Source: JANQKX01 sp039028695
GTDB taxonomy: Bacteria > Pseudomonadota > Alphaproteobacteria > Kiloniellales > Kiloniellaceae
NCBI GenBank assembly: GCA_039028695.1
Contig: JBCCHN010000132.1
Coordinates: 1 to 14,716 of the forward strand
Direction of reading: 5' to 3'
DNA: 14,716 nucleotides
Part shown: piece after piece, positions 7,377 to 14,103 of the stretch
Layout: each line of letters starts with the position of its first letter
How positions within the stretch are numbered: the stretch's first letter is position 1
Made by a program: the position numbers and the translations under genes
Notes under the pieces: model-generated
Database searches by the model: none
What the model was told of the DNA's origin: nothing
The model's input: the letters and a program-made list of their open reading frames with translations, nothing else

Positions 7377-7563
7377 CGGATGTCCCCTGATTTTGATTAA
7401 TTTTGGCATTACGTTTTTGTAATTGCTTTCTGTGATACGCGGCAGGGACTCGGTCGGATCACCAAGATCGGCTTTTTTTGGATAAATTTTTTTTGAGAGG
7501 CTCTGTCGGATCGAAGGCTTTGTTGAACTGCTTCTTGTGACGCTGAGCAATTGACTGCGCGTT
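7377..7563 (-). promoter_or_regulatory. Leader of the DUF4397 gene with imperfect direct repeats and T tracts
   Basis: This 187-bp gap holds two 16-bp near copies, 7445-7460 and 7497-7512 (13 of 16 identical, sharing GTCGGATC), 52 bp apart. Between them lie a T7 tract (7473-7479) and a T8 tract (7487-7494), which are A tracts on the minus strand. The layout suits an upstream regulatory region of the DUF4397 gene. A small inverted repeat ATTAC/GTAAT lies at 7408-7423. No clear promoter hexamers could be fixed. Confidence 0.35.
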
Positions 7564-8016
7564 TTAGGCCCCTATCACCGGCCGCCAACGATAACGCATA
7601 TCGGGCGCGCCTTCTTCATTACGCGATCCATCGGTGAACTCGACGGGATCAAAGCCGTGATGCTCGTAGAACCGTCGAGCGCGGGCATTTTCCTGGAAGC
7701 ACCATAACTCCAGCCCCTCTGGCGCCCGGCTCTTGGCTGCGGCTACCAATAGGCTGCCGCTGCCTTGGCCGATGAAGTCGGGATGCACGTAAAGGAGGCG
7801 GATCTCCGCGCCCTGAAGAGCCAGGAAAGAGACCAGGCTTCCGCGATGCTCGGCGACGATAACGTCGCACTCCTCCAGGATTATATTTTCGATAAACCAG
7901 CGATCTTCTTCGACGGAGTGCAGCGACGGCAAAAAGCTGAGCAAGCGAAAGGAGGGAGAAAAGACCGCGGCAATCCCCTTTGCGTCTTTAGCTTCAGCGT
8001 CTCGAATTTTGAACAT
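7564..8016 (-). CDS. GNAT-family N-acetyltransferase
   Basis: A 150-residue single-domain cytoplasmic enzyme that transfers an acetyl group from acetyl-CoA to an unknown amine. The acetyl-CoA loop is visible as LLYVHPDFIGQGSGSLL (residues 74-90, with QGSGS at 84-88). The family C-terminal motif ENARARRFYEHHGF follows at 109-122. The start is forced: in-frame stop codons lie directly upstream of the ATG at 8016. No good ribosome site precedes it. It begins 36 bp after the end of the LysR gene on the same strand, so it may depend on translation from the upstream message. No terminator separates the two genes. Confidence 0.88.
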   Translation of the reverse strand: MFKIRDAEAKDAKGIAAVFSPSFRLLSFLPSLHSVEEDRWFIENIILEECDVIVAEHRGSLVSFLALQGAEIRLLYVHPDFIGQGSGSLLVAAAKSRAPEGLELWCFQENARARRFYEHHGFDPVEFTDGSRNEEGAPDMRYRWRPVIGA

Positions 8017-8052
8017 AGAGCTGTGCTATCAGTCGTAATCGTGCCAACCGAT

Positions 8053-8952
8053 TTAGGGTTGTTCCAACAAGCTGCGATCCACCTCGCTCTTGATCCACTG
8101 CGCCACATCCAGGGCGCGGCCAGCCCGTGGTTTTTTCTCTCGCCAGATCAGCCAATAGGCACCTTCGTCCATGGCCAGGCCGGGCAGCCGAACCAATCGG
8201 CCCGAGGTGATCTCGCCTTCCACCAGCAGGGCGCTGGCCAAGGCGACACCCTGGCCTTGCACCGCTGCATCGATGGTCTGCGCGCCGTTCCATAAAACCG
8301 AGCGGGCCCGTTGGCGCAGCCTGATTCCATTCTTTGCAAACCAAGCGCGCCACCAATCCCCATAATCCTCGTGCAACAGATGGGCCTTTAAAAGATCCTT
8401 GGCAGCGCGAAAGGGGCCATTGTTGTCCAGATAACCCGGCGCGCAAACAGGGAAAAAGGATTGGTGAAAAAGCATTTCACATTGTCCGTCCAAATCCCCC
8501 GGGTTACCGAAGCCGATGGCAAAGTCGGCTTCGCCCACCTCCCAGTCCTCCACGTCGGTGAAGGGCTCCACCACGATGGTGAGCTTGGGAAAGCGATCTG
8601 TCATCTTTTGCGACAGATTCACCAGCCATTTGGAGGCGATGCCCGCAATAGCCCGGATGTGCACCCGGTCGGTCCCGAACTTGCCGCAGATATCGTCGGT
8701 TGCCGCGGCAATATCCTGCAGAGATTCGGAGATACGCTCCGCGTAAAGCCAGCCTGCCTCGGTTAGCTCGACCCCCTGCTTGGTTCGCTCAAAGAGCTGG
8801 ACACCCAAACTTTCTTCAAGCCCGCGGATATGTTGGCCGACCACCCCATGGGTTACGTGCAGTTCTTGGGCGGCGGCGCGGAATCCACCATTACGCGCGG
8901 CGGCATCGAAGGCCTTCAAGGCGTTGAGGGGGGGCAGTCTTCGGGCTGACAT
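8053..8952 (-). CDS. LysR-family transcriptional regulator, GcvA-like
   Basis: A 299-residue regulator of normal length. Residues about 8-67 form the LysR winged helix (LPPLNALKAFDAAARNGGFR, then AAQELHVTHGVVGQHIRGLE, then LGVQLFERTKQGVELTEAG). Residues about 95-290 form the periplasmic-binding-like effector domain. The RLPPLNALKAFDAAAR opening and FARTK-like FERTKQGVELTEAG are typical of the GcvA/AmpR subgroup. The gene is divergent from a flavin amine oxidase gene with a 105-bp spacer, the usual layout for a LysR regulator and its target. A GNAT gene follows downstream. The effector is unknown; an amine or its aldehyde product is a reasonable guess only. Confidence 0.93.
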   Translation of the reverse strand: MSARRLPPLNALKAFDAAARNGGFRAAAQELHVTHGVVGQHIRGLEESLGVQLFERTKQGVELTEAGWLYAERISESLQDIAAATDDICGKFGTDRVHIRAIAGIASKWLVNLSQKMTDRFPKLTIVVEPFTDVEDWEVGEADFAIGFGNPGDLDGQCEMLFHQSFFPVCAPGYLDNNGPFRAAKDLLKAHLLHEDYGDWWRAWFAKNGIRLRQRARSVLWNGAQTIDAAVQGQGVALASALLVEGEITSGRLVRLPGLAMDEGAYWLIWREKKPRAGRALDVAQWIKSEVDRSLLEQP

Positions 8953-8967
8953 GGTCGGAAAAACTAT

Positions 8968-9022
8968 CCACCCCGGTGGTATAAAGCAAGTTGCTAATCA
9001 TCGCTGCCTGGGACAGCGTGAT
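8968..9022. promoter_or_regulatory. Candidate LysR operator region with two inverted repeats
   Basis: Two symmetric elements lie in the LysR/amine oxidase spacer. CCACC-CC-GGTGG (8968-8979) sits 16 bases from the LysR start. ATCATCGCTG (8997-9006) faces CAGCGTGAT (9014-9022), complementary except for one extra base. LysR regulators typically bind dyads in such divergent spacers. A tandem GTCAAT at 9026-9031 and 9034-9039 lies nearer the oxidase start. The regulator assignment is inference. Confidence 0.45.
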
Positions 9023-9057
9023 ACCGTCAATATGTCAATGCAAAGACGAGGTCGGAC

Positions 9058-10401
9058 ATGCGCAGCATCTCCCGAAGATCCCTTTTAGGAGGCGGCATGG
9101 GAGGCGCACTGGCGCTGGCGGCCTGGCCCCCGCGCCGGATACTCGCAGCCACCGACAACCCGGATGTGGTGGTGATCGGCGCCGGATCCGCCGGCCTTGC
9201 TGCCGCTCGATCCTTAATTGACGCGGGTAAGACGGTTGTGGTGGTGGAAGCAGCGGATCGGGTCGGCGGGCGCGCGTGGACCGAGAACGAGACTTTCGGC
9301 CTGCCCTTCGATCATGGCTGTTCCTGGATCACCTCGGCTAACCTTAATCCCTACACGCCGCTCGCCGAAGCCTGGGGATATGACCTTTTCAATCACAACA
9401 GTGAGGAGGAAGTGCTCTACGTGGGTGACCGGCCCGCAAATGATAAAGAGTGGGGCGAATATGACGCCTCGTGGTCCGCCGTCACTCGGGCCTTGTCCAA
9501 GGCAGGGACAGAAGGGATCGACGTGGCCGCCTCGAGCGTAATGCCCGACGATATTCCCTTCCAGGCCGTTTCCGAGACTTGGATCGGCCCCATGGATATG
9601 GGGGTCGACTTTAAAAACCTCTCCACCAAGGACTATTGGCGCGGCGCGGATTCCGACCCCAATCTGATGATCAAGCAGGGTTTTGGCACCCTGGTCACAC
9701 AGCTTGGCGAGGGCTTGCCCGTCAAGCTGAACACCCCCGCCACCCGAGTGAAATGGGGTGGCAACGGGGTTTCGGTGGAGACCCCTGACGGCACGATTAC
9801 GGCCAAAGCCTGTATCGTTACCGTCTCAACCGGGGTGCTGGCCGCGGGCAATATCGCCTTCGATCCCCCGCTGCCTGATTGGAAGCAAACGGCCATCAAT
9901 GACGTTCCCATGGGCCTTCTGGCTAAAGTGGCCCTTCAATTTGACAGCACCCGCCTGGGGCTAAAGCCCAACGACTGGCTGATCTATTGGGTGCCCAACG
10001 ATTTGCCGGCCAAGGCCTGCTATTTCCTGACTTGGCCCTTTAACTTCGACGTAATGATCGGTTTCCTGGGTGGGGACTTCGCCTGGGAGATGTCTGCCGC
10101 CGGTCCAGCAGCCGCGGTCGATTTCGGTTTAGGAGAAGTGGTTAAGATGCTGGGTAGCGATGCGAAGAAGCATTTTATTAAGGGTACTTTCACCGAATGG
10201 GCCAACGACCCCTTGACGTTGGGCGCCTATGCGGCGACCCGACCTGGAAAGGCCACGGCCCGGACGGACTTGGGCCGCCCGATTGATGACCGCCTGTTTT
10301 TCGCCGGTGAAGCTGTTGCCGGGCCCTTTGCGGCGACCTGTGGCGGTGCCTTTAAGAGTGGTGAAGCGGTAGCGCGGCGCGTGGCCGCCAAGATCGGCTA
10401 A
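9058..10401 (+). CDS. Tat-exported flavin monoamine oxidase family protein (FAD-dependent)
   Basis: A 447-residue flavoenzyme that likely oxidises an amine to an imine or aldehyde with release of hydrogen peroxide, acting in the periplasm. Residues 1-31 are a twin-arginine signal (ISRRSLLGGGMGG, cleavage near LAA-T). The FAD dinucleotide fold is clear: VVVIGAGSAGLAAARSLIDA at 37-56, with E64 in VVVVEAADRVGGRAWT as the ribose-binding acid. K290 in MGLLAKVAL matches the lysine conserved near the flavin in amine oxidases, and W381 followed by TLGAYAATRPG is the usual C-terminal core. The last FAD motif is DRLFFAGEAVAGPFAATCGG. GAGGT at 9048-9052 supports the start. It is divergent from a GcvA-like LysR gene. 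The substrate cannot be read from the sequence. Confidence 0.92.
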   Translation: MRSISRRSLLGGGMGGALALAAWPPRRILAATDNPDVVVIGAGSAGLAAARSLIDAGKTVVVVEAADRVGGRAWTENETFGLPFDHGCSWITSANLNPYTPLAEAWGYDLFNHNSEEEVLYVGDRPANDKEWGEYDASWSAVTRALSKAGTEGIDVAASSVMPDDIPFQAVSETWIGPMDMGVDFKNLSTKDYWRGADSDPNLMIKQGFGTLVTQLGEGLPVKLNTPATRVKWGGNGVSVETPDGTITAKACIVTVSTGVLAAGNIAFDPPLPDWKQTAINDVPMGLLAKVALQFDSTRLGLKPNDWLIYWVPNDLPAKACYFLTWPFNFDVMIGFLGGDFAWEMSAAGPAAAVDFGLGEVVKMLGSDAKKHFIKGTFTEWANDPLTLGAYAATRPGKATARTDLGRPIDDRLFFAGEAVAGPFAATCGGAFKSGEAVARRVAAKIG

Positions 10402-10453
10402 CAAGGGATAATTAGGTAAAGAAACGATTTTAAGAACGGGAGGATTGCCATCT

Positions 10454-10804
10454 ATGACAACAGCTAGATTGATGAGAATGGCCTGTGCCGCGACAGTCTT
10501 GTGCGCCCTAAACACCGCGCCGGTCTACGCCATGGACCTGACCGAAAGCGAGATCATGGAGACCCATATCGGAAGCTGCGTGACCTACTGGGGCGATAGC
10601 AAAGGGACCCAATGCTATCACGCGGACGGCACCACGGAATACAATGACGAGTCCTATGGCAAAGATACGGGGACATGGCGTATCAAAGACGATCAGTTCT
10701 GCGTAACCTGGTCCAACGAGGGCTCGGAGACCTGCTTCACTTACAGCACCGACGGCAATGGGAAATACTATTCCGGCGGTTACGAGTGGACCATCGATAA
10801 CTGA
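10454..10804 (+). CDS. Small secreted protein with four cysteines, function unknown
   Basis: A 116-residue exported protein. Residues 1-26 look like a Sec signal peptide ending PVYA-MD. The mature part of about 90 residues is rich in Gly, Tyr, Trp and acidic residues and has four cysteines in the contexts GSCVTYW, TQCYHADG, QFCVTW and ETCFTY. A GTW-x-I-x-DDQFC-x-TW pattern suggests a small beta-sheet protein somewhat like DUF995-type proteins, but I cannot assign a family. GGGAGG at 10438-10443 fits the ATG at 10454; a TTG at 10445 is in frame but too close to that site. It follows the amine oxidase by 52 bp on the same strand and may be cotranscribed. Its stop lies only 16 bp from that of the convergent LysE gene. 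Confidence 0.75.
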   Translation: MTTARLMRMACAATVLCALNTAPVYAMDLTESEIMETHIGSCVTYWGDSKGTQCYHADGTTEYNDESYGKDTGTWRIKDDQFCVTWSNEGSETCFTYSTDGNGKYYSGGYEWTIDN

Positions 10805-10820
10805 CCCCTTGATCGGCGCC

Positions 10821-11432
10821 TTACTTGCCAAGCAGCAAACGTAGGCCGAGTGCGCCCAGGACCAGTGCCGCGGCCCGGTCAATGATGGTTTTTGCCCGCA
10901 CGTATGCCCGACGGACCACCGGCGTGCTCATGCAAAAAGCCATGGCGGTATAGAAAAGAACCTCTATCGCCAGATGGTTCAATACCACGGCAGCATTTTC
11001 CACAAACGTCATGTTGCTCGGAAAGATGACAATAAGCACCGCCGCAGCGAAAAGAACCGATTTGGGATTGAGAACATTGATGACCAGCCCGTGCCGAAAG
11101 GCCCGGCCCGCTGGCCGGCCTCCTATTTCGCCAGGCGGGAGCGGATCACGGGCGCCGCACCACATCTTCCAAGCCACGTAGAGCAAATAAAGAGCGCCGG
11201 CGATCTTTGCGGCCGCGTAGGCCCAGGGCACCACCAGAAAAACAGCTTCCAGGCCGAGGAGTGCCATCATGGTCCAGGCGGCGGCCATGAGACCCAGGCC
11301 ACAGCCGATCGCGATGCCCGCTCGTCGGCCAGCGCTCAAGGTGGTCTGAAGCGCGACCAGAAAGGCCGGCCCGGGGCTGGCGATGGCGGCCAAGAGGGCC
11401 AGATTAAAGGCGATAATCGTTTCAATCGTCAT
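10821..11432 (-). CDS. LysE/RhtB-family amino acid exporter
   Basis: A 203-residue inner-membrane protein with about six hydrophobic segments, normal length for the family, which exports amino acids or related compounds. The N-terminus MTIETIIAFNLALLAAIASPGPAF holds the family motif SPGPAF at 19-24. A second conserved region is FRHGLVINVLNPKSVLFAAA, with the typical NPK. The open frame extends upstream to 11474, but that start would overlap the neighbouring gene; the ATG at 11432 gives the standard family N-terminus. It begins 14 bp after the stop of the small membrane protein gene on the same strand, so the two likely form an operon. The substrate is unknown. Confidence 0.92.
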   Translation of the reverse strand: MTIETIIAFNLALLAAIASPGPAFLVALQTTLSAGRRAGIAIGCGLGLMAAAWTMMALLGLEAVFLVVPWAYAAAKIAGALYLLYVAWKMWCGARDPLPPGEIGGRPAGRAFRHGLVINVLNPKSVLFAAAVLIVIFPSNMTFVENAAVVLNHLAIEVLFYTAMAFCMSTPVVRRAYVRAKTIIDRAAALVLGALGLRLLLGK

Positions 11433-11446
11433 GTTTACTACACTCT

Positions 11447-11827
11447 TTAAAGCCACTCCCGAATGAAAAGCCAAAGGCCCACGAGCGTCATGCCAACAAA
11501 GACCGAATTGATCAAATAGGCAATCCTGTTCTGCTTGGTCCGCCGCGCCTCGGCGGCCATCTTTTGCTCCGGAGAGGATTGGGTGCGCTTTTGCTCCTCC
11601 ATTTGTCGGGCGAATACCGCGACATTGGCGCTGCCCAAATCCGCGCCCGCCACAGAGTGCCCGCCGTGGAGGCTATTATTTGTAGAGATGACCAACCCCA
11701 GCAATCCGACGATAGCGATGCCGAGCCAGCCGACCAGCAGATAGGCCAAGAGGCTCACGCCGAAAACCGTCACCACACCCAAGATCCAGGCCGTTTTTGC
11801 AGATTTTAGAAATGATACCTGCGCCAA
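11447..11827 (-). CDS. Small membrane protein of unknown function, TTG start
   Basis: A 126-residue protein I do not recognise. Hydrophobic residues 12-48 can form one long or two short membrane helices with a GW turn (LLVGWLGIAIVGLLGLVIS). A polar middle (49-100) includes a coiled-coil-prone charged stretch (QMEEQKRTQSSPEQKMAAEA), and a C-terminal helix spans about 102-122. The frame is open much further upstream, but only inside the divergent acetyltransferase gene. The TTG at 11827 has GGGAGG five bases before it, so I take it as the start. It lies 14 bp upstream of the LysE exporter on the same strand and may be made with it. It could be an accessory subunit, but nothing shows that directly. 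Confidence 0.65.
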   Translation of the reverse strand: MAQVSFLKSAKTAWILGVVTVFGVSLLAYLLVGWLGIAIVGLLGLVISTNNSLHGGHSVAGADLGSANVAVFARQMEEQKRTQSSPEQKMAAEARRTKQNRIAYLINSVFVGMTLVGLWLFIREWL

Positions 11828-11904
11828 AAGAGCCTCCCACAGAGGAATGGCACGACAATACCACAGATTGATCGCCCTTGCGACGGCAGCCCTTTTACAT
11901 TCCC

Positions 11905-11933
11905 TTGGGCTGAAATCTATCCTAATCTTGATA
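11905..11933 (+). promoter_or_regulatory. Candidate promoter of the RimJ/RimL-type acetyltransferase gene
   Basis: TTGGGC (11905-11910), a 17-bp spacer, and TTGATA (11928-11933) lie 24 bp before the GTG start at 11958. The small dyad CTATC/GATAG overlaps the -10 side. The match is moderate only. Confidence 0.25.
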
Positions 11934-11957
11934 GGGGATGGTCCTAAGGGAAAAACC

Positions 11958-12545
11958 GTGGCCAACGACATAAACCTCGTGCTCGAAAGCGAACGTCTTA
12001 TTTTGCGGCCGTTGACGCTGGACGATACGGAGCTGGAGGTGGAACTGGGCACGGACCCGGAGGTTATGCGCTATGCCGGGGGCACTGAACCGGCCCAACA
12101 AACCCGGCAAGACATGCACAAGTACGTCAGACGCTGCGCCGGTGGCTGCATCGGTGTGTGGTGTGTGGCTGACCGGGTAACGGGAGAAAAGCTCGGATCT
12201 GCCATTCTGCTGCCCATGCCCATCGATGAAGATGATACCAATTGGGATTTGATTGTCGGTGACGACATACCGCCCGGTGAGATCGAGGTTGGATACCTCT
12301 TCAAAAGATCCGCCTGGGGCAATGGCTTTGCGACCGAGACCACAAAGCGCCTCTTAAAATTTGCCTTTGAAGAAACGCCCCTCGAAGAGGTGGTCGCCAC
12401 CATCGACTTCGACAATAAAGCCTCGGGGCGGGTCTTGGAAAAAGCCGGCCTGACCGGCGAGGGCGTTCGCCGGTCTTATGGAGGCGATAGCCTTGGATTT
12501 CGCATCACACGCCAGCAGTGGCTAAAGGCACGTGGAAAGGTCTGA
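11958..12545 (+). CDS. GNAT-family acetyltransferase, RimJ/RimL type
   Basis: A 195-residue cytoplasmic acetyltransferase. The N-terminus (LVLESERLILRPLTLDDTEL) is typical of the RimJ/RimL-like branch, which acetylates protein N-termini or small amines. The acetyl-CoA site appears as VGYLFKRSAWGNGFATE (111-127), and the C-terminal motif as DFDNKASGRVLEKAGLTGEG (151-170). AAGGGA at 11946-11951 lies six bases before the GTG at 11958, which I prefer to an in-frame ATG at 11847 that would add residues unlike the family. It is divergent from the small membrane protein and LysE exporter genes. The substrate is unknown. Confidence 0.9.
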   Translation: MANDINLVLESERLILRPLTLDDTELEVELGTDPEVMRYAGGTEPAQQTRQDMHKYVRRCAGGCIGVWCVADRVTGEKLGSAILLPMPIDEDDTNWDLIVGDDIPPGEIEVGYLFKRSAWGNGFATETTKRLLKFAFEETPLEEVVATIDFDNKASGRVLEKAGLTGEGVRRSYGGDSLGFRITRQQWLKARGKV

Positions 12546-12561
12546 GGACCAAATGCGAAAT

Positions 12562-12630
12562 AAAAAAGGGGAAGCTGGCGATCCGTCGTTGGGAGGGGCC
12601 TTGGGGAGGAAACGGCCCGCCAGCTTCCCC
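12562..12630 (-). terminator. Long inverted repeat with T tract, terminator of the DM13 gene
   Basis: GGGGAAGCTGGCG (12568-12580) and CGCCAGCTTCCCC (12618-12630) are perfect 13-bp arms around a 37-base loop. An A6 run at 12562-12567 becomes T6 after the hairpin on the minus strand, so it suits the DM13 gene ending at 12694. The loop is unusually long for an intrinsic terminator and is G-rich on the plus strand (GGG, GGGG, GGGG, GG between 12591 and 12609). It may also protect the 3' end of the convergent acetyltransferase message. Confidence 0.75.
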
Positions 12631-12693
12631 GTTCGGCAACACTGCCGAAAGGTCAAACAAGTGGAAGTACCTACATCACAACCGAGTCAGTGC

Positions 12694-13098
12694 TCACTTC
12701 ACCGAAGCCACGCCCAGCGGCACGGAAAACTTTTCGCACCAGATGTAGACTTCGTTGTACTTGGAGGCATCCAAGCCGGCGGGTACGGCATAAACCTGTA
12801 GGCCTTTATCGTTTCGCAGATGACCCAACTTGGTGGCCTCTACGTACTGGCCGTCATTGCCAAAGCCCACCTTGGGATCGGGCGCGCCGTCTAGGCTAAA
12901 GTCGGAGCCCAAAACCACCACAACGCCGCTGTCGGTTTCAATAATCGTTACGCCACCGGTTGTGATGTGATCGCTGGCGCCGGTGAATTGGCCCTTGCTG
13001 ATCACGCCACCGGCCCAGGCCGATGTCATGGTGACTAAAGACAAGCCCACCGCAACGACAGTCGCGCCGACCAACTTAGAAACTGAACCAAAAGACAT
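12694..13098 (-). CDS. Secreted DM13-domain protein (putative electron-transfer domain)
   Basis: A 134-residue exported protein. Residues 1-29 form a Sec signal peptide ending SAWA-GG. The mature part is one DM13 domain: KGQFTGASDHITTGGVTIIE, VVLGSDFSLDGAPDPKVGF, LGHLRNDKGLQVYAVP, and YNEVYIWCEKFSVPLGVASVK. The near-invariant cysteine of the family is C121 in YIWCEKF. DM13 domains are predicted to take part in redox or electron-transfer chemistry at the cell surface; this is a family prediction. An ATG at 13113 is in frame, but AGGAG (13106-13110 on the plus map) lies seven bases before the ATG at 13098, so 13098 is the start. It is divergent from a TetR regulator and has its own terminator. 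Confidence 0.88.
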   Translation of the reverse strand: MSFGSVSKLVGATVVAVGLSLVTMTSAWAGGVISKGQFTGASDHITTGGVTIIETDSGVVVVLGSDFSLDGAPDPKVGFGNDGQYVEATKLGHLRNDKGLQVYAVPAGLDASKYNEVYIWCEKFSVPLGVASVK

Positions 13099-13120
13099 CT
13101 CTAATCTCCTCATGATGCCA

Positions 13121-13136
13121 ATCTTAATTTTAAGAT
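13121..13136. promoter_or_regulatory. Inverted repeat in the leader of the DM13 gene
   Basis: ATCTTAA and TTAAGAT are perfect 7-bp arms around a TT spacer, located 23 bp upstream of the DM13 start codon. It could be a repressor site overlapping the leader or promoter. It is too AT-rich and short to act as a strong terminator. Confidence 0.4.
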
Positions 13137-13277
13137 CGCGTTAGAACCGGACGGCTCGAGAAATTAATAGAGGGTCCCCCGTGTGAGCCTCGCGTGAACC
13201 CGTGCCCATGGCGTCGAGGTATCTGGATCAGCGCTTGGCCGACGCCACCGAAGCTGATGAAGCTCATTTAAGAGTTT

Positions 13278-13293
13278 TTGATCGATCGATCAA
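13278..13293. promoter_or_regulatory. 16-bp perfect palindrome, candidate TetR operator A
   Basis: TTGATCGATCGATCAA is a perfect palindrome, flanked on the left by further T and on the right by GAA. Its outer halves match operator B (TTTTTGAT on the left, TCAA on the right). It lies 180 bp from the DM13 start and about 190 bp from the TetR start. The 13141-13260 stretch beside it shows no convincing gene. Confidence 0.55.
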
Positions 13294-13342
13294 GAACTAG
13301 CCCCATCAAATAGGAGTAACGACTTCGCGATCCACAATGACG

Positions 13343-13379
13343 CCTTTGTGATTTTTGATTGAATGGTCAAAAACAAAGG
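13343..13379. promoter_or_regulatory. Extended inverted repeat, candidate TetR operator B
   Basis: TTTTTGA (13352-13358) and TCAAAAA (13367-13373) are inverted arms around eight bases. An outer pair, CCTTTG (13343-13348) and CAAAGG (13374-13379), extends the symmetry. The core aligns with operator A: in a 22-bp alignment the first eight bases and the TCAA block coincide. A dimeric repressor contacting both sites is plausible. Confidence 0.55.
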
Positions 13380-13380
13380 G

Positions 13381-13395
13381 ATAGATACTATCTAT
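13381..13395. promoter_or_regulatory. 15-bp perfect palindrome over the tetR promoter, candidate operator C
   Basis: ATAGATA-C-TATCTAT is a perfect palindrome with a single central base. It covers a possible -10 element TACTAT (13386-13391), 16 bp after TGGTCA (13364-13369), so binding here would block transcription of the TetR gene. Short symmetric sites of this length are typical TetR-family operators. Confidence 0.55.
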
Positions 13396-13483
13396 GGAGT
13401 TAATTTGTCCGTAGGATTGGCCGGCGGCAGAACTGGGGTCGGCTTTCATCGCCCCAACCAGGAATTTACAAAGGAAACCGGGC

Positions 13484-14053
13484 ATGGCACGCCCCCGCGA
13501 ATTCAACCAAGAAGCTGTCCTGGACCGGATTACCGATCTGTTTTGGCGCAAGGGCTATGCCGGCACCTCTTTAGATGAGATCGACCAGGTATCCGGGCTC
13601 AAGCGGGGCAGCCTCTATAACGCCTTTGGCGACAAGCGCCAACTTTACCTGGCGGCCCTGGATTATTACGGGCAGCGGGAAATGGCGGCAGCAGACGCTT
13701 TTCTGAAAGCCAAGGGACCTGCCGCCCGGGCTGTCCCGGCCCTTTTCCGCGCGGCCATCTCGGCGGCGAGTGGAGAGGTAGGGCGGCGCGGCTGCCTCTT
13801 ATGTAATGCCTCCATCGAGCTAGCGCCGCAGGATCACGAGGTGGAACAACGCGTGGTGATGCACCTAGAGCGGCTGCGCACCGCCTTCACCGATTGCCTG
13901 AAGGGCAGCACCGCCCCCCGTTTGGTGAGCCAGCACGCCGACCACCTGACCGCGGCCTACATGGGCCTGTTGGTTCTGATAAAGGCCGGCTGCCCCCAAC
14001 GCCAATTGCAAAACGTGGCCCGCGACGCCGCTAAATTGGTCGCTCCCGAATAA
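13484..14053 (+). CDS. TetR/AcrR-family transcriptional regulator
   Basis: A 189-residue repressor of typical length. Residues about 7-54 form the TetR DNA-binding domain (REFNQEAVLDRITDLFWRKG, YAGTSLDEIDQVSGLKRGSL, YNAFGDKRQLY). The C-terminal ligand and dimer domain contains GRRGCLLCNASIELAPQD (100-117), a motif of a large AcrR-type subgroup where the first cysteine is common. Here it forms a C104-x-x-C107 pair, with C138 and C170 in addition, so thiol or electrophile sensing is possible but unproven. AAAGGA lies about nine bases before the ATG. It is divergent from a DM13 gene, with several palindromes in between, one over its own likely promoter, pointing to autorepression. Confidence 0.92.
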   Translation: MARPREFNQEAVLDRITDLFWRKGYAGTSLDEIDQVSGLKRGSLYNAFGDKRQLYLAALDYYGQREMAAADAFLKAKGPAARAVPALFRAAISAASGEVGRRGCLLCNASIELAPQDHEVEQRVVMHLERLRTAFTDCLKGSTAPRLVSQHADHLTAAYMGLLVLIKAGCPQRQLQNVARDAAKLVAPE

Positions 14054-14103
14054 AGCCTAAGCGCCGATCAAGCGGACGTCACGGGGGTAACCGGTCAGGT
14101 TCT

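Noticed and set aside
7377..7550. N-terminal extension of the DUF4397 frame
   Set aside because: The extension crosses repeats and T tracts and would bury the signal peptide; a good ribosome site and signal peptide begin at 7376.
11828..12052. Upstream extension of the small membrane protein frame
   Set aside because: It overlaps the divergent acetyltransferase gene and has no membrane or domain features; the TTG at 11827 has a strong ribosome site.
13202..13300. Short open frame ending MASRYLDQRLADATEADEAH and a few more residues, between the DM13 and TetR genes
   Set aside because: It has only about 30 codons, no ribosome site, and its 3' end runs through the operator A palindrome; no family resemblance.
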